Source: Brevibacterium linens ATCC 9172 (GTDB lineage: Bacteria > Actinomycetota > Actinomycetes > Actinomycetales > Brevibacteriaceae). Taken from it: a stretch of DNA of 64,000 bases. The stretch lies in contig NZ_FXYY01000015.1 of the NCBI RefSeq assembly GCF_900169165.1, positions 1-64,000 on the forward strand, given 5' to 3'. Shown one piece after another: positions 18,255 to 27,682 of this stretch; position 1 is the stretch's first letter; every line of letters starts with the position of its first letter. The position numbers were made by a program, and so were the translations under genes. The notes under the pieces were generated by a model that was not told the DNA's origin, searched no databases, and saw only the letters and a program-made list of their open reading frames with translations.

Positions 18255-19280
18255 TCAGCGGGGCACTTCGGTGGTGGCGATGATCGAATCGAGCACCTGA
18301 CCGACGTCCAGACCGTCCATCTGCGCCTCGGGGCGCAGAATCACCCGGTGCGACAGCGACATATGGGCCAGGGCCTTGACATCATCGGGGGTGACATAGT
18401 GCCTGCCGCTCAGCCACGCATGCGCCCGGGCGGCGCCGAGCATCCTCGTCGCTCCACGGGGCGAGACTCCCAGTGCCAGAGACGGGGTCTGGCGGGTGGC
18501 TCGGGCGAGATCGACGATATAGGTGATGATCTGCGGGGCGATGTAGATCGTGGCAATCGCGTCGCGAGCCCGGGCGATGAGGTCGGCGTTTGCGACCGGG
18601 CGCAGACCCGCCGCTGTCAGGGACCCGGCATCGAAGCCCCTGGCATGACGGTCGAGGATCTCGAATTCGTGATCCCGCTCGGGCAGGTCGAGGACGAGTT
18701 TGAACAGGAACCGGTCGAGCTGGGCCTCCGGGAGCGGATAGGTGCCTTCGTATTCGACGGGATTCTGTGTGGCCGCGACGAGGAACGGTTCGGGCAGCTT
18801 CCGGGAGCGGCCGCCGACGGACACCTGATGTTCCTCCATCGCCTCGAGCAGAGCCGATTGGGTCTTCGGCGGAGTGCGGTTGATCTCATCGGCGATGAGG
18901 ATGTTCGTGAACACCGGGCCGGGCCGGAATGAGAAGTCGGAGGCGGACGCGTCGTAGACCAACGACCCGGTGACATCGCTGGGCATGAGGTCGGGCGTGA
19001 ACTGCACACGCGAGCTGTCCAGGCTGACCGCGGCGGCGAAGCTGCGCACGAGCAGGGTCTTCGCCACTCCGGGAACCCCCTCGAGAAGCACATGCCCGCG
19101 GCACAGCAGCGCGATGAGCATCCCCGTCACTGCCTGGTCCTGGCCGACGACGGCCTTGGCGATCTCGGCGCGGACACCGGTGAACGCCTCCCGGACCGGG
19201 TCCGGCTCCGCCGGCGGGGTCTGCGCGTGGTCGACGGCCGGAGTCTGCTGCGCGATCGGTTCCTGAGGCTGTTCGGTCAT
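18255..19280 (-). CDS. MoxR family AAA ATPase
   Basis: A 341-residue AAA_3 ATPase thought to act as a chaperone for partner proteins. Walker A is EGVPGVAKTLLVRS and Walker B is ILIADEINRTPPKTQSALLEAMEE, read as LIADEINR plus the sensor helix. The lid domain lies in the last 80 residues (LGVSPRGATRMLGAARAHA). An acidic/proline N-terminal tail of about 30 residues precedes it. It overlaps the upstream DUF4350 gene by 4 bp and abuts the DUF58 gene. The client is unknown; the linked DUF58, DUF4350 and DUF4129 proteins are the obvious candidates. Confidence 0.93.
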   Translation of the reverse strand: MTEQPQEPIAQQTPAVDHAQTPPAEPDPVREAFTGVRAEIAKAVVGQDQAVTGMLIALLCRGHVLLEGVPGVAKTLLVRSFAAAVSLDSSRVQFTPDLMPSDVTGSLVYDASASDFSFRPGPVFTNILIADEINRTPPKTQSALLEAMEEHQVSVGGRSRKLPEPFLVAATQNPVEYEGTYPLPEAQLDRFLFKLVLDLPERDHEFEILDRHARGFDAGSLTAAGLRPVANADLIARARDAIATIYIAPQIITYIVDLARATRQTPSLALGVSPRGATRMLGAARAHAWLSGRHYVTPDDVKALAHMSLSHRVILRPEAQMDGLDVGQVLDSIIATTEVPR

Positions 19281-20536
19281 GGGATCTCACTTTCGATCTG
19301 GGTGAGCTGATGGACGAGGTCGGTGAGTTCGGCGTCGGTGTGCGCCGACGCGGAGACGAAGACGTGGTGGAGTCGGCCCGGGTCGGCTCCCGTGGCGGCT
19401 GCGATACGGCCGAGGATGTCAGGGGTGCGGGCATCGGGGCCGAGGCTCAGCCGTCGGCCGATGCGCAGCAGCGCACCGGTCCGCAGAGTGTGCAGAGCCC
19501 CGTCCCGATCGTGACTGCGAGAGCTCAGCGCGGCCCGGCCGTGCACGGTCTCGACAGCGGGCACGATGACCGGCAGGTGCTCGAGGGCCAGCGGTCCGAA
19601 TCGGCGCCCGATGACGAGCAGAAGGACGACCAGGCAGGGCACCAGCCACAGGACTCCGGCGAGGAACCAGCCGGGCACGAAATCGATCGTCGACGGAGGT
19701 GTCTGCTGCTGACCGGAGCCTCCGAAGGTCGGATAATATACGACGAGGTTCTGCGTCTGGGACAGCTGCGAGAGCACGAGGGAGGCGTTGCCCTCGTCGT
19801 CGATGTGCTCGTTGGTCACCCAATTGCGATTGCCGAGCACGGTCAGCGGCGCGGAACTGCCGGTATCGGTGACGAACTGTCCGCGCGCGGACCCGGGGGC
19901 CACCTCGGCGCCGTCGATCTCATCGACCCCGGGACCGGTGAACGGGTAGCAGGCGGTGATCCCGTCGGTGCCCTTCGTCGTCTCCGCGTACTCGGTCTCG
20001 CCAGTGGTCACGGCACCGGCGCTGCGGGCCGGCGGAGAGTCGCAGGCCGCCGGGGACGTGGCATCCGGGTTCGCCAGCGGGCTGAGATTGTCGTTGACGG
20101 TGATCCGGTCGGTGAACTCCGAGATCGTCGGACCCGGGTCGACGAGGACGAGCCGGTTGTCGTGGGTGCGCAGGGCGTATTGGAGGCCGTCGATGTCTCC
20201 GGGCGACAGGGCAGCGGTGTTCGTGGGAATGAGCAGGGTGGTGTCGGGGCGGGCCGCGGCCGTGCGGGCCTGCTCCTGATCCTCGGTGGTGGTGACATCG
20301 ACCTCATGGTCGCGCAGGGTCTCGACGAGGGCCTTCATGCCGGTGCGCTCCGTCGAGTCGTAGTGCAGGGGCTCTGCGGACTCGTCATCACCGGTCAGCA
20401 GCACGAGCGCGATGACGGTGATGAGGATGACGAAGGCCGCGACGATCCACACCGAAGCCGAACGCAGTCGAGCACGCAGCGGGATCCGCACGGTCGAGCG
20501 CGTGCCACGGGCGGCGACGTCCAACTGTGCGCTCAT
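19277..20536 (-). CDS. DUF4350 domain-containing membrane protein
   Basis: A 419-residue protein. One helix lies near residues 30-50 (VWIVAAFVILITVIALVLL) and a second near 290 (WFLAGVLWLVPCLVVLLLVI). Between them is an extracytoplasmic DUF4350 region (YDSTERTGMKALVETLRDH, LVLVDPGPTISEFTDRI). The C-terminal cytoplasmic part resembles that of other MoxR-cluster proteins. ATG 20536 has GGAGGCACCGGC upstream and overlaps the DUF4129 stop. A longer in-frame start would add 30 low-complexity residues and is unlikely. Confidence 0.82.
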   Translation of the reverse strand: MSAQLDVAARGTRSTVRIPLRARLRSASVWIVAAFVILITVIALVLLTGDDESAEPLHYDSTERTGMKALVETLRDHEVDVTTTEDQEQARTAAARPDTTLLIPTNTAALSPGDIDGLQYALRTHDNRLVLVDPGPTISEFTDRITVNDNLSPLANPDATSPAACDSPPARSAGAVTTGETEYAETTKGTDGITACYPFTGPGVDEIDGAEVAPGSARGQFVTDTGSSAPLTVLGNRNWVTNEHIDDEGNASLVLSQLSQTQNLVVYYPTFGGSGQQQTPPSTIDFVPGWFLAGVLWLVPCLVVLLLVIGRRFGPLALEHLPVIVPAVETVHGRAALSSRSHDRDGALHTLRTGALLRIGRRLSLGPDARTPDILGRIAAATGADPGRLHHVFVSASAHTDAELTDLVHQLTQIESEIP

Positions 20537-21231
20537 GCCGGTGCCTCCTGCCGGCCTGCGTCCTGCCGGCCTGCGTCCTGGCGGTGGCGGATCGGCAGGG
20601 CGCTCAGCCTCCGGTCGAGTGCGCACAGATCCGCAAAGACCTCGTCGAGGCGGCGGTTCGCACGGGCCTGCCTCGCGGTCGCCTCTCCGTAGCGGAGGTC
20701 GTTGAAGACCTCGGCCACCCCATGGACGGCGGGACCGTGTTCGGGCAGGGCCGCCTCGGCGGAGCGGGCGATCTCACTCGCCGTGGCAGAGGACTCGAGC
20801 GAGACGATCTGTTTGAGAGACAGGACCGCGAAGATCGCACGGGATTCATCGATGACCGCGGTCTCGAAGTCCCCGCTGCGGGCGGCCCGGGCCGCGCTCT
20901 CGCGCCACGGGCCCGGTTCAGGGTGGGCCACGACCGGATCGAATGCTGACAGCGGGACGCCGACACGACGGAATCCTGCCCGACGAACGCGCCAGACGAT
21001 TCCGGCGATGATCACGGCGAGTGCGAGGACGACGACGATGAGCAGCCAAGGAGAGTTCGCGCCGAGGGCGGCACCGACGAGCGAATCCCACAGGGAGGCA
21101 AGCCAGCGGCCGATCTGCTCCAAGGGAGTGAGGTCATTGGCAGCGTATTCGGACTTCGACAGCTCGCGCTCGACCCATTCGCGACCGGTGTCGCGGTCGA
21201 TGCTCGCCGCGGCGACGGGGGAGAGGATCAT
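20533..21231 (-). CDS. DUF4129 domain-containing membrane protein
   Basis: A 232-residue protein with one central membrane helix (SPWLLIVVVLALAVIIAGIV) and a C-terminal DUF4129 region (DFETAVIDESRAIFAVLS, GPAVHGVAEVFNDLRYGEA). ATG 21231 follows GGAGGACCG and overlaps the upstream stop by ATGA. The C-terminus ends in a small duplication, QDAGRQDAGRQEAPA, from a 15-bp tandem repeat at about 20545-20580. Domains of this kind accompany MoxR, DUF58 and transglutaminase-like proteins; function is unknown. Confidence 0.82.
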   Translation of the reverse strand: MILSPVAAASIDRDTGREWVERELSKSEYAANDLTPLEQIGRWLASLWDSLVGAALGANSPWLLIVVVLALAVIIAGIVWRVRRAGFRRVGVPLSAFDPVVAHPEPGPWRESAARAARSGDFETAVIDESRAIFAVLSLKQIVSLESSATASEIARSAEAALPEHGPAVHGVAEVFNDLRYGEATARQARANRRLDEVFADLCALDRRLSALPIRHRQDAGRQDAGRQEAPA

Positions 21232-22277
21232 CGGTCCTCCTCTGCTCGGATGAGGACGAGGTCGAGTCCCTCTGAACGCATCTGCTGGTCGAAGAAGCAG
21301 ACCGTGACCAGGCAGGCGAAATAGCCGAAGAGGACGGCTGAGGAGATGAGCGTGAGTCCGAGCAGAAGACCGACGGAGACGATTGCGATGGCCGTCTGCG
21401 CCGTCGTGGACTCGGTGGTCGTCGACATCCCGACGCCCAGGGCCAGCGAAATGATGAAGACGATCGGGGTGATGATGAGCTGGACGAGCTGGTTGGACAG
21501 GAAGTATCCGAGCGCGAGCTGGCCGAGCATCCGCCAGAAGCCGCGCCCGGTCAGCCTCCATGAGCGTCGGAGGCCGGCGCGGACGCTCAGATCCTCCACC
21601 GCGATCGCCGAACCGAGGAACGCCAGTCGCAGGTTGATCCAGATGAGCGCGACGAACCACAGCAGTGCGGCCACGGCGGCCCAGACGAAGGCGAGGATCG
21701 CCGAATCGGCGCTGGCGAACAGCAGAGTCGGAGCGGTGAGGGCCAGCAGCAGGCCGAGGTTGATTCCGCTCATGAGCAGCGTGGCCAGGACGAGGCGCCA
21801 GCGTCGACCGGACAGAGACCTCCACGCCGTCGACAGGGCGGTTCGGCGGGCGCCGAAGGAGGCACGGGTGCCCGTCGCGATGAGTCCGGAGAGCAGATGG
21901 GCCAATCCGAGGCTGAGCAGGCTCAGCGCCACCGACCCCAATTGGGCCACGGCGATGAAGCCGGAGACGGCATCGTCATTGCCGGTGAGGTCGGTGAAGA
22001 ACGGCAGGAACTGGACGGCGATGACGGCACCGATCGCGGTGAGCAGCAGGCTCCAGAGGGAGAAGACGATGAGGGAGGAGCCGACGGACAGTGTCGGGAT
22101 GAAACGCAGCAGGCGGAAGCCGGAGTCCAAGGCCTCGATGAAGGTCAGCGGCCGTTTGGGCAGGAGCCCGCGCGGTGGAGGCGGCTGCCAGCCGCGTGAG
22201 GGCGGGGACGGTGAACGTCGTTGCCACCGGCCGGTGTGCCAGTCGACCTCCGAAGTCCATGCATTCGTCTGTCCCAT
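21228..22277 (-). CDS. Multi-pass membrane protein, GDPD membrane-domain-like
   Basis: A 349-residue protein with a basic/proline-rich N-terminus (about 45 residues, including GWQPPPPRGLLPKRPLTFIE) and six or so membrane helices. It resembles the membrane domain found in glycerophosphodiester phosphodiesterases and YciC-like proteins, without any catalytic domain. ATG 22277 has AGGA 8 bases upstream; GTG 22280 is an alternative. It is the first gene of the leftward five-gene operon. Its divergent neighbour is mtrA, 249 bp away. Function is unknown. Confidence 0.75.
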   Translation of the reverse strand: MGQTNAWTSEVDWHTGRWQRRSPSPPSRGWQPPPPRGLLPKRPLTFIEALDSGFRLLRFIPTLSVGSSLIVFSLWSLLLTAIGAVIAVQFLPFFTDLTGNDDAVSGFIAVAQLGSVALSLLSLGLAHLLSGLIATGTRASFGARRTALSTAWRSLSGRRWRLVLATLLMSGINLGLLLALTAPTLLFASADSAILAFVWAAVAALLWFVALIWINLRLAFLGSAIAVEDLSVRAGLRRSWRLTGRGFWRMLGQLALGYFLSNQLVQLIITPIVFIISLALGVGMSTTTESTTAQTAIAIVSVGLLLGLTLISSAVLFGYFACLVTVCFFDQQMRSEGLDLVLIRAEEDR

Positions 22278-22526
22278 CACGCCAATCCTGCCATGATTCG
22301 CCGGCGAGTGCCGAGAGGTCTCCCTGTCCCAATGGGTACGCGTCGACCCCGTCGATCAGTGCCGTCGGGAGCCGGTCGGGTCCCTGTCCGGGTCTCTGCC
22401 CGGGGTCGTGGCCGAAGCATCGGCGATCGCTGTCATCGGATGCGGTGCGTGAGGTCGTCGACAACGCCCGATAGGCTGGGAGTGTCGAGAACCGAAGAAC
22501 ACGCGAACATAAGGGACAATGGGAGC

Positions 22527-23207
22527 ATGAACGCTCGAATCCTCGTAGTTGATGATGACACGGCTTTGGCCGAGATGATCGGAATTGTGCTCAAAAGCGA
22601 AGGCTTCGAGCCCTTCTTCTGCGCCACCGGAGACCAGGCCTTCGAAGAATTCCAGAAGGTCAATCCGGACCTCGTGCTCCTCGACCTGATGCTGCCCGGC
22701 AAGGACGGACTCGAAGTCTGCCGGGAGATCCGCGAGGTCTCGTCGGTGCCGATCATCATGCTCACGGCGAAGTCCGACACCGTCGACGTCGTCCTCGGCC
22801 TCGAATCCGGTGCCGATGACTATGTGCCGAAGCCGTTCAAGCCCAAGGAGCTCATCGCCCGCGTCCGGGCTCGGCTGCGGATCTCCGAACCGCAGGCTCC
22901 CGAGCTGCTGACCGTCGGCGATGTCGTCGTCGACGTCGCCGGTCACACGGTGACCAAGGGAGGATCGCCGGTGTCGCTGACTCCACTCGAATTCGACCTC
23001 CTCGTCGCTCTGGCACGCAAGCCGTGGCAGGTGTTCTCCCGCGAGACCCTGCTGGAAGAGGTGTGGGGCTACCGTCATGCCGCCGACACCCGGCTGGTCA
23101 ATGTCCACGTGCAGCGTCTGCGGTCGAAGATCGAGCGCGATCCGGAGAAGCCGGACATCATCGTCACCGTCCGCGGCGTCGGCTATAAGGCCGGCCGAGC
23201 CGCGTGA
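22527..23207 (+). CDS. mtrA: Two-component response regulator MtrA
   Basis: A 226-residue OmpR-type regulator. The receiver domain has DDD at residues 9-11, the phospho-acceptor Asp53 in LLDLMLPGKDG, and Lys in MLTAKSD. The C-terminal winged helix ends in VNVHVQRLRSKIERD and VTVRGVGYKAG. The direct MtrB and LpqB neighbours make the MtrA assignment firm. In other Actinobacteria MtrA controls wall hydrolases, division and osmotic response, so the NlpC/P60 gene at the left edge is a plausible target (inference). The stop overlaps the mtrB GTG. Confidence 0.95.
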   Translation: MNARILVVDDDTALAEMIGIVLKSEGFEPFFCATGDQAFEEFQKVNPDLVLLDLMLPGKDGLEVCREIREVSSVPIIMLTAKSDTVDVVLGLESGADDYVPKPFKPKELIARVRARLRISEPQAPELLTVGDVVVDVAGHTVTKGGSPVSLTPLEFDLLVALARKPWQVFSRETLLEEVWGYRHAADTRLVNVHVQRLRSKIERDPEKPDIIVTVRGVGYKAGRAA

Positions 23208-25093
23208 CTTCCGAGTCGGCCGCGGACGGACCCGTCCGCACTGCGGCCTCGGCGCTGAAGACGTTCTGGAATTTCATCCTCCGATCGTTCAGCCACTCCC
23301 TGCAGGTCCGCATCGTCGTGCTCACTTCGGTGGCGATCTTCGGTGTCGGCACCTACATGTCCCAGCAGATCGCCCGGGGTCTCTTCGACACCCGCCTGGA
23401 TTCCCTGTCCTCACAGACACGGTCGATCCTGGCCGAGCTGCGCTCACTGGCACCGGTCGACGGCCAGGCGATCACTCAGGACATGCTGAGCTCGCAGCTG
23501 TCATCGATCTACAACCGGTCGGCGGGGTCCGTGTATTCGCTGACCCTGCAGCCGACGGATCCGAACACCTCATTCTCGACGATCACGGCCGGTGGGGCGA
23601 ACGAAGACGGAGAGGCACCGCAGGTGCCCATCACCGATGAGCTCCGCGAGGCCATCGGCAAAGCTCCGGCCGATGACAAGCTCTACCAGTCGGTGAGCCT
23701 GCCCGACGGCACGGGACCGGGGCTGCTCATCACTCAGGAGCTGCAGATTCCGGGTGCCGGCCAGTTCCAGCTGTACTACCTCGGCGATCTCAGCGAACAG
23801 CAGGACACGCTCAACTTCGTGCAGCGGTCCATGTTCGTCGCCGCACTCGTCCTCGTCGGTGCCGTCGCCTGGATCGTCACTCGGCTGGTCGTCACCCCGG
23901 TGCGCACCGGCGCCGAGGTGGCCAGGCTCATTGCCGATGGTGACCTGGACGAACGCATGCCCGTGCACGGCAACGACGAGATCGCCGTCCTCGGTGAGAG
24001 CTTCAACGATATGGCCGACACCCTCCAGCACCAGATCGAGCAGATGGAGCGGCTGTCGGTGCTGCAGCGGCAGTTCGTCTCCGACGTCTCCCACGAGCTG
24101 CGGACACCGCTGACGACGATCCGTGCCGCCGCGGATCTCATCTATGATTCCCGCGACGACCTCGACTCCGTCACCGCGCGCAGTGCGGAACTGCTGAACT
24201 CGCAGGCCGAGCGCTTCGACAGCCTGCTCTCCGATCTGCTGGAGATCTCCCGCTACGATGCCGGTGCCGCAGCACTCGTGCCCAAACCCGTCGATATCGG
24301 CGCGATCGTGACCTCCGTGATCGAGACCGTGTCGATGGTGGCCGAACAGATGGAGACCGCCATCGTCGTCCACGCACCGTCGTCGCCGGTCATGGCCGAG
24401 GTCGATCGGGTGCGCATCACCCGGATCGTGCGCAACCTCGTCGTCAACGCCATCGAACACGGTGAGAGCAACCCCGTGGACGTCTATGTCGCCTCCAACG
24501 CCGAGGCGGTGGCCGTGAGTGTGCGCGACCACGGAGTCGGCATGAACGAAGAACAGGTCGAGCACGTCTTCGACCGGTTCTGGCGGGCTGATCCGGCACG
24601 CAAGCGCACCCTCGGCGGATCGGGTCTGGGTCTGGCGATCTCGCTCGAGGATGCCCACCTGCACCACGGCTGGCTGCAGGTCTGGGGCAAACCGAGCGAG
24701 GGCTCGTGCTTCCGACTGACGATTCCCCGTCGCCCCGATCAGGAGATCACCTCCTCGCCGCTGCCCCTGCCGCCTCGCGATGCGCAGATCCGCGGGTCCG
24801 CACTTGTGGCGGGACCACTGTCCTCGGACGGTTCCGTCCGCATCCAGACCGGATCGATCCCGATCGTCGTCGAAACCGAGCCGGAGATGCTCGACGCCGA
24901 TCATGACAGCCCCGCCGAGGCGGATTCGCAGTCCGCATCGCATCAGGAGACCACGCGAACCGCCGAGCCGGGTACGGCCGACGCGAGTACCGACGAGCCG
25001 GGTACGGCCGACGTGGGCGAGCGGTCCGTGGACATCGGCGAAGCCGACCTGGGCGAAGACAGTGTCAACGACAGCAGAGGAGGACGCTCATGA
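23204..25093 (+). CDS. mtrB: Sensor histidine kinase MtrB
   Basis: A 629-residue kinase with membrane helices at about 36-52 and 208-226 flanking an extracellular sensor region. HAMP follows, then the dimerisation domain with His297 in VSDVSHELRTPLTTI. The ATPase has NAIEHGES, DHGVGM and GGSGLGLAISLEDAHLHHG. The last 110 residues are an acidic tail with a 20-bp direct repeat (24964-24983 and 24994-25013, encoding EPGTAD twice). It phosphorylates MtrA. It overlaps mtrA by GTGA and lpqB by ATGA. Confidence 0.95.
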   Translation: MTSESAADGPVRTAASALKTFWNFILRSFSHSLQVRIVVLTSVAIFGVGTYMSQQIARGLFDTRLDSLSSQTRSILAELRSLAPVDGQAITQDMLSSQLSSIYNRSAGSVYSLTLQPTDPNTSFSTITAGGANEDGEAPQVPITDELREAIGKAPADDKLYQSVSLPDGTGPGLLITQELQIPGAGQFQLYYLGDLSEQQDTLNFVQRSMFVAALVLVGAVAWIVTRLVVTPVRTGAEVARLIADGDLDERMPVHGNDEIAVLGESFNDMADTLQHQIEQMERLSVLQRQFVSDVSHELRTPLTTIRAAADLIYDSRDDLDSVTARSAELLNSQAERFDSLLSDLLEISRYDAGAAALVPKPVDIGAIVTSVIETVSMVAEQMETAIVVHAPSSPVMAEVDRVRITRIVRNLVVNAIEHGESNPVDVYVASNAEAVAVSVRDHGVGMNEEQVEHVFDRFWRADPARKRTLGGSGLGLAISLEDAHLHHGWLQVWGKPSEGSCFRLTIPRRPDQEITSSPLPLPPRDAQIRGSALVAGPLSSDGSVRIQTGSIPIVVETEPEMLDADHDSPAEADSQSASHQETTRTAEPGTADASTDEPGTADVGERSVDIGEADLGEDSVNDSRGGRS

Positions 25094-26814
25094 CTCGCTC
25101 GATGCCCAGGAGCTCCCGGCTGAAGACCATGCTGGTCTCCGTCTTCACGGTCCTGGCTCTCGTCGGCTGCTCGTCGATCCCGACCTCATCACCTGTCGGC
25201 CATATCGAAGATGACTCGGGCGATGCGGGGGCGAACAACGCCCGGATCCCCGACGGGCCCGAACCCGGCGACAGCCCATCGGACATCGTGCGCGGCTTCC
25301 TCCGGGCAGGAGCGGGCACCGGCAACAACTTCTCCGTGGCCCGGTCGTTCCTCACCGAAGGCGAGGCTCAGAAATGGAGTCCGCAGGAATCAGTGTCGGT
25401 GCTGCCCAACGGCACGGATCTCGACTCGTTGAACGTCGGGACCACCTCCGACCAGAAGTCGATGAGTCTCTCGGCTCCGGTCGTCGGTCTCGTCGATTCC
25501 TCCGGCGTCTACAACTCGACCAAACCGGGCACGCAGTCCACCCTGGAGTTCTCGCTGCGTCAGGAGAACGGGGAGTGGAGGATCTCCTCGGCGCCGGACG
25601 GGCTGCTCATCAGCCAGGCCGACTTCCGGACGATCTTCCTCAACTATTCGCTGCAGTTCTTCACGTCCGACTATTCGTATCTCGTCCCTGACTCCCGTTG
25701 GTTCCTCCGGTCCTCCTCGACCCCGACAGTGCTGATCAACGAGCTGCTCAGCGGTCCTGCGCCCTACCTCTCGGGGGCGGTGATCACCGCGATCCCCGAT
25801 GGTGCGAAGCTCGGCGACTCGAACGTGGTCACGATCGAGAACGGCGTTGCCCATGTGGCCTTGGGGGCGCAGAATCCGGCTCCGTCCGACCGCGAGAAGG
25901 GGCTGATCCGTCAGCAGATCGCCACCACTCTGCAGGTCATTCCCTCGATCTCGGCGGTCGAACTGAGCATCGGCGGACAGACGATTCCGTCCAGCCTGCA
26001 GCCGCGGACCGACACCTCGGTCCAGGTGGACGGTCCGCCCGTGGTTCTCGCCGACGACCACCTCTCCCGAGTCTCGGGAACGACCGTCGCCAAGGTCGAG
26101 AACAGTCCCAACCTGAAGTCGGCGAAGGCCAGCGACCCCGCGGTGTCATTGGATGACTCCCTCTACGTGTATCTGGCCGATGACGGCGAACAGCTGATGC
26201 GGTTGAAGTCCGATGCCGTCGACGCCACCCCGATCCTCAAGGGCACGAAGCTCGTGCGCCCCAGCATCGACCGCTTCAACACGACCTGGACGGGTGAGGC
26301 GGAGAACAAAGGCGAACTCACAGCCGTCGGTCGCGACGGCAAGACCTTCACCGTGGCCGCCGATTTCCTCAACGGACGACGGCTCGTCGACATCGAGGTC
26401 TCCCGCGACGGAACCCGTGTCGCTCTGCTCAGTCGGCACAAGGGTGAGCCGGACCGTGTCGATGTGGTCGGCGTGCCCAGGGACAAGGCAGGCAATCCAT
26501 CCGGCCATGTCTCCGAGACACCGATCGAAGTGGGCGCGAACTTCGACGAGGTCAAGGACGTCTCCTGGTCAGGATCGACGAATCTCGTGGCTCTGGCCGC
26601 CGAGGAAGGCGAAACCGCGCAGCCGTTCCGCATCGGAGTCACCGGGCCTGCAGAGCAGCTCGGCGAGGTGTCGGGCGGAAGCCGCATCGCCGGCGGAGCG
26701 GACGGACGGTCGATACTCGTCACCGGTTCGGACGGTGCGCTGTACAGCTACAACTCGAACGCGTGGCAGAAGCTCGTCGACGTCACCGCCAAGGATCCCT
26801 CGTATCCCGGCTGA
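25090..26814 (+). CDS. lpqB: Lipoprotein LpqB
   Basis: A 574-residue lipoprotein that modulates MtrB signalling at the membrane. The signal peptide ends in the lipobox LVGC (Cys near residue 29). A GerMN domain lies at about 200-310 (LINELLSGPAPYL, VEIENGVAHVAL-like strand) and a propeller-like C-terminal half follows. It overlaps mtrB by ATGA, giving the conserved mtrA-mtrB-lpqB operon, and comF follows after 79 bp. Confidence 0.93.
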   Translation: MTRSMPRSSRLKTMLVSVFTVLALVGCSSIPTSSPVGHIEDDSGDAGANNARIPDGPEPGDSPSDIVRGFLRAGAGTGNNFSVARSFLTEGEAQKWSPQESVSVLPNGTDLDSLNVGTTSDQKSMSLSAPVVGLVDSSGVYNSTKPGTQSTLEFSLRQENGEWRISSAPDGLLISQADFRTIFLNYSLQFFTSDYSYLVPDSRWFLRSSSTPTVLINELLSGPAPYLSGAVITAIPDGAKLGDSNVVTIENGVAHVALGAQNPAPSDREKGLIRQQIATTLQVIPSISAVELSIGGQTIPSSLQPRTDTSVQVDGPPVVLADDHLSRVSGTTVAKVENSPNLKSAKASDPAVSLDDSLYVYLADDGEQLMRLKSDAVDATPILKGTKLVRPSIDRFNTTWTGEAENKGELTAVGRDGKTFTVAADFLNGRRLVDIEVSRDGTRVALLSRHKGEPDRVDVVGVPRDKAGNPSGHVSETPIEVGANFDEVKDVSWSGSTNLVALAAEEGETAQPFRIGVTGPAEQLGEVSGGSRIAGGADGRSILVTGSDGALYSYNSNAWQKLVDVTAKDPSYPG

Positions 26815-26893
26815 CTCGAAGGGCGGTGCGGAGTTCGCCCGGAGGGCAGCTGACAGCCGACTCGTGGGGGCCGGCATGGAGTAGATTGCTCCC

Positions 26894-27616
26894 ATGGGTC
26901 TGCTCGGGGAGTTCGGCGAACTGCTCCTGCCTCGCCGGTGCGCCGGATGCGGGCGGGAGAACGTCTCGCTGTGCACCCGCTGTCTGCGGCTGCTCGGCGG
27001 GATCCCGCGGGCGATGGAACCGCGCTACGGCACGATCCCGATCGTCGGGGTCTGCGAATACAACTCGCAGATCTCGAAGATGGTCGTCGGGTACAAGGAC
27101 GAGGGACGTCGGGACATCCTCGATCCCTTGGCCCTGGCGCTGACTCGGTCGATCGTCGCTGCCCTCGATCTCATCGGCTACTCGGGTGGTGCGATCCGAC
27201 TCTTTCCGGCACCGAGCTCGGATCGGGCCAGGCGCCGCCGGGGCGGATCGCATACAGCGGCGCTGGCGAATCGGGCCAAGGAACTGTCACCGGAGCTGCC
27301 TCTGGAAGTCTTCGATGTGCTCGCGGCGAAGCGTTCGCGTGACCAGGTCGGACTCGGGGCGATCGAACGGGCTCGGAATGCGGAGCGGACGCAGTATCTC
27401 AACCGCAGGAGAATCGCTGAGATCCCGGAGATGCGTTGCGTATCGGGTGCCGGATCCGCGCCTGCTGATCTGCTCATCGATGACTTCTCCACCACCGGCG
27501 CAACCTTGGCAGAAAGCGCACGTCTGCTAGCATCGGTGCATATCAGACCCGCTGCAGGAGCTGTTCTCGGGCTCGGTCGCGGGGGCACTCGATTTGTCTC
27601 TCCCTTTACTGTATAA
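26894..27616 (+). CDS. ComF family phosphoribosyltransferase-like protein
   Basis: A 240-residue protein with an N-terminal zinc-finger-like part (CAGCGRENVSLCTRC) and a PRTase domain. The PRPP loop LLIDDFSTTGATLAESAR is near the C-terminus, and RNAERTQYLNRR is a typical ComF loop. In naturally competent bacteria ComF helps DNA uptake; in Actinobacteria its role is untested. lpqB-comF-hpf is a conserved order (Rv3244c-Rv3241c). Confidence 0.88.
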   Translation: MGLLGEFGELLLPRRCAGCGRENVSLCTRCLRLLGGIPRAMEPRYGTIPIVGVCEYNSQISKMVVGYKDEGRRDILDPLALALTRSIVAALDLIGYSGGAIRLFPAPSSDRARRRRGGSHTAALANRAKELSPELPLEVFDVLAAKRSRDQVGLGAIERARNAERTQYLNRRRIAEIPEMRCVSGAGSAPADLLIDDFSTTGATLAESARLLASVHIRPAAGAVLGLGRGGTRFVSPFTV

Positions 27617-27682
27617 CGGTGTTTACCCATCCAAGGGCATGGGATCGGATGAATCCGACGAGCGAGTCGCTAAGGACACATC

